A DNA stretch of 6,116 nucleotides from Pseudomonadota bacterium (GTDB lineage: Bacteria > Desulfobacterota > Syntrophia > Syntrophales > JADFWA01): contig JAUWNZ010000081.1 of the NCBI GenBank assembly GCA_030612385.1, positions 1 to 6,116 of the forward strand, in the 5' to 3' direction. Position 1 is the first letter of the stretch. Each line of letters starts with the position of its first letter. Position numbers and translations under genes: made by a program. Below are positions 5,218-6,116 of this stretch, one piece after another. Under the pieces are notes generated by a model. It saw nothing but the letters and a program-made list of their open reading frames with translations. It was not told the DNA's origin and did not search any database.

Positions 5218-5245
5218 ACAATACAGCTTGAGAATATATTGTCAA
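5218..5245 (-). promoter_or_regulatory. Promoter of the YihY-family gene
   Basis: On the minus strand a perfect TTGACA (5240-5245) is followed after 16 bases by TATTGT (5218-5223). The resulting leader of about 75 bases ends at the gene. No operator is visible. Confidence 0.45.
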
Positions 5246-5255
5246 GTTGTATTGA

Positions 5256-5380
5256 CAGACTCGTAAAAAGTCTGGGAAACACTCCTTTGTCATTCTGAGC
5301 GATAGTGAAGAATCTGATATCATTGAGATTCTTCGTCGCTCCGCTCCTCAGAATGACACTATGCGAACTTTTTACGAGTC
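5256..5380. repeat. MITE-like long palindrome with GTCATTCTGAG core
   Basis: The outer arms GACTCGTAAAAAGT (5258-5271) and ACTTTTTACGAGTC (5367-5380) pair perfectly. Inside, GTCATTCTGAG (5289-5299) faces CTCAGAATGAC (5347-5357), and GAAGAATCT (5307-5315) faces AGATTCTTC (5326-5334). The core resembles a dispersed repeat seen in many environmental bacterial genomes. It codes for nothing. It could move in trans or act as an RNA hairpin at transcript ends. Confidence 0.75.
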
Positions 5381-5699
5381 CATCTGTATTGTATAGTTGA
5401 AGATTCGCTCATGTCGTTACTGTTTTTCACTGCCCCATACCATTGAGCGTTTACACGCGGCAGTGGAATCATGCACTTCTTCGAGTTGGATGAGAGGATC
5501 GTTTCACCTCACTTTCATTTTACGGTGACCGAGAGCGACAGGAGATAAAGAAACAAGGGTTCACGTCACCGGACTAAAGGTAAAGACGAGAGCAACTGAT
5601 AATTTATCTGTACAATCCTTGCGATATCTCATCTTGTACATTTTTTTGATCTTCACAAATTCTCCGGAACCTGCGATAATAATTCAGAAAGAACTGGCT

Positions 5700-5758
5700 G
5701 GTCAAGTCCACGTTTGACTGTTACGATTGCCTGACAAAGGTCAACCGTAGACTTGACC
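5700..5758. repeat. REP-like palindrome with ends related to the RAYT element
   Basis: Two 19-base arms (5700-5718 and 5740-5758) pair with two mismatches around a 21-base loop. The outer ends read GGTCAAGTC and GACTTGACC. The RAYT element ends read GGTCAAATC and GATTTGACC, differing by one base. A small non-autonomous partner of a RAYT enzyme would look like this. Confidence 0.65.
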
Positions 5759-5792
5759 CGTTTTCCATGACCCGTTTTCCACGTTTTTCCAC
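5755..5792. repeat. Tandem repeat abutting the REP-like palindrome
   Basis: GACCCGTTTTCCAT (5755-5768) is followed by GACCCGTTTTCCAC (5769-5782) and a partial GTTTTTCCAC (5783-5792). The first copy begins inside the palindrome's right arm. This mirrors the tandem CACGATTTTCC array at the RAYT right end. Confidence 0.75.
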
Positions 5793-5839
5793 TTGACTTA
5801 TGTTAAGTATGGGGGTTCTTCTCCAGATTAGTTGATGCA

Positions 5840-5924
5840 AAGGATTCAAGGTGTCAAGTGCTTTCCTTCTAACGCTTTATAATTCTTAAGCATTTCACTT
5901 GCTCCCTTGACCACTTGAATCCTT
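5840..5924. repeat. MITE-like palindrome with GGATTCAAG ends
   Basis: AAGGATTCAAG (5840-5850) and CTTGAATCCTT (5914-5924) are perfect inverted repeats. The next eight bases on each side pair with two mismatches. TCAAG is repeated within each arm, and CAAGTG/CACTTG (5854-5859 and 5896-5901) gives a further inner pairing. It lies 60 bases past the stop of the barrel-protein gene and could serve as its transcript end, though no T-run follows. Confidence 0.6.
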
Positions 5925-5984
5925 ATAATCCTACCAACTTTTTTGGAGATGATCCAGGATTGGTAATATTTTTTGATGGTGAAC

Positions 5985-6116
5985 CTAATCAAACAGATTT
6001 GCCGCGTCAAAATAATAACGTGCTCTCAGCTCAATTCGGTAATCATTCTGTTTCTCACCGAATTCAGAGTTGTCAGACCCTGCGAGGAAACCGGCCTTCA
6101 GCCGCAATTCGAGGTT
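5985..6116 (-). CDS. C-terminus of a probable outer-membrane beta-barrel protein (partial)
   Basis: A minus-strand frame enters from the right edge and runs 43 residues to a TAG at 5985-5987. It starts with LELRLKAGFLAGSD and goes through FGEKQNDYRIELRARYYF to end DAANLFD. Alternating hydrophobic and polar residues in two stretches (LELRLKAGF and YRIELRARYYF), joined by a polar loop, look like the last two strands of an outer-membrane beta-barrel. The final strand ends in an aromatic residue. The seven residues after YYF are unusual, because barrel proteins normally end on that aromatic; they may be a short tail. The start is outside the window. The specific family (porin, transport or assembly) cannot be decided. 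Confidence 0.6.
   Translation of the reverse strand, partial: NLELRLKAGFLAGSDNSEFGEKQNDYRIELRARYYFDAANLFD

Larger units (their letters stand above)
5137..5984. other. Gene-free stretch: promoter region plus three palindromic repeats
   Basis: The part next to the YihY-family gene holds its promoter. Three separate palindromic repeats follow (5256-5380, 5700-5792 and 5840-5924), listed individually. Between 5390 and 5695 I see only short, unsupported frames, such as a 25-codon one at 5471-5548, and no RNA gene that I recognise. Confidence 0.6.

Noticed and set aside
5471..5548. Short plus-strand frame of 25 codons (MHFFELDERIVSPHFHFTVT...)
   Set aside because: There is no clear ribosome site or promoter and the length is within chance expectation in a gene-free stretch.
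6030..6066. Inverted repeat AATTCGGT/ACCGAATT
   Set aside because: It lies inside the partial barrel-protein coding frame, is only 8 bp long and has no associated features, so it is probably incidental.

Overview
The window looks like accessory DNA from a Gram-negative bacterium of moderate GC content. The HicB/HicA type, the transposase end sequences and the palindromic repeats recall Desulfobacterota (the former Deltaproteobacteria) and related environmental lineages. That is an impression from memory, not a search result. Gram-negative status is supported by an outer-membrane-barrel-like fragment at the right edge.

Left part (1-1464, + strand): this reads as the end of an integron cassette array. 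It holds the tail of one cassette gene (2-121), a large attC-like site (126-257), a very small gene-less cassette-like hairpin unit (about 252-320), a cassette carrying an unrecognised 244-residue protein (325-1059), and a short attC site (1053-1114). After that come an intact hicB antitoxin (1157-1348) and a hicA toxin cut short after its catalytic-His region (1345-1464). The best evidence for cassettes is that the unknown gene's unit begins GTTATATG and ends with the exact complement CATATAAC. Both attC stems also carry their extra bases on the L'' arm only.

Middle (1417-2649): hicA is interrupted by a REP-associated tyrosine transposase (RAYT) element with 26-bp perfect terminal inverted repeats (1442-1467 and 2484-2509). 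Short tandem repeats abut both ends. On the far side there is no hicA remainder. Instead there is a 71-nt tail of a group II intron (domains V and VI, 2579-2649), so this junction is a rearrangement or the product of several insertions.

Next (2665-3290, - strand): a complete relB/stbD-type antitoxin and relE toxin operon, with all RelE catalytic residues present and a near-perfect palindrome overlapping the predicted -10 box. From 3290 to 3783 there is no convincing gene, only promoter-like sequences and a possible broken small reading frame.

Right part (3784-6116, - strand): a YihY/BrkB-family inner-membrane protein with a C-terminal winged-helix-like domain. An 850-base gene-free stretch follows, holding three unrelated palindromic repeats in a row (5256-5380, 5700-5792, 5840-5924). 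The window ends in the C-terminus of a probable outer-membrane beta-barrel protein (5985-6116).

Together the genes do not form a pathway. The window records successive mobile-element activity: cassette integration, RAYT transposition, a decayed retroelement, toxin-antitoxin modules and REP/MITE-like repeats, next to an ordinary chromosomal membrane-protein gene.
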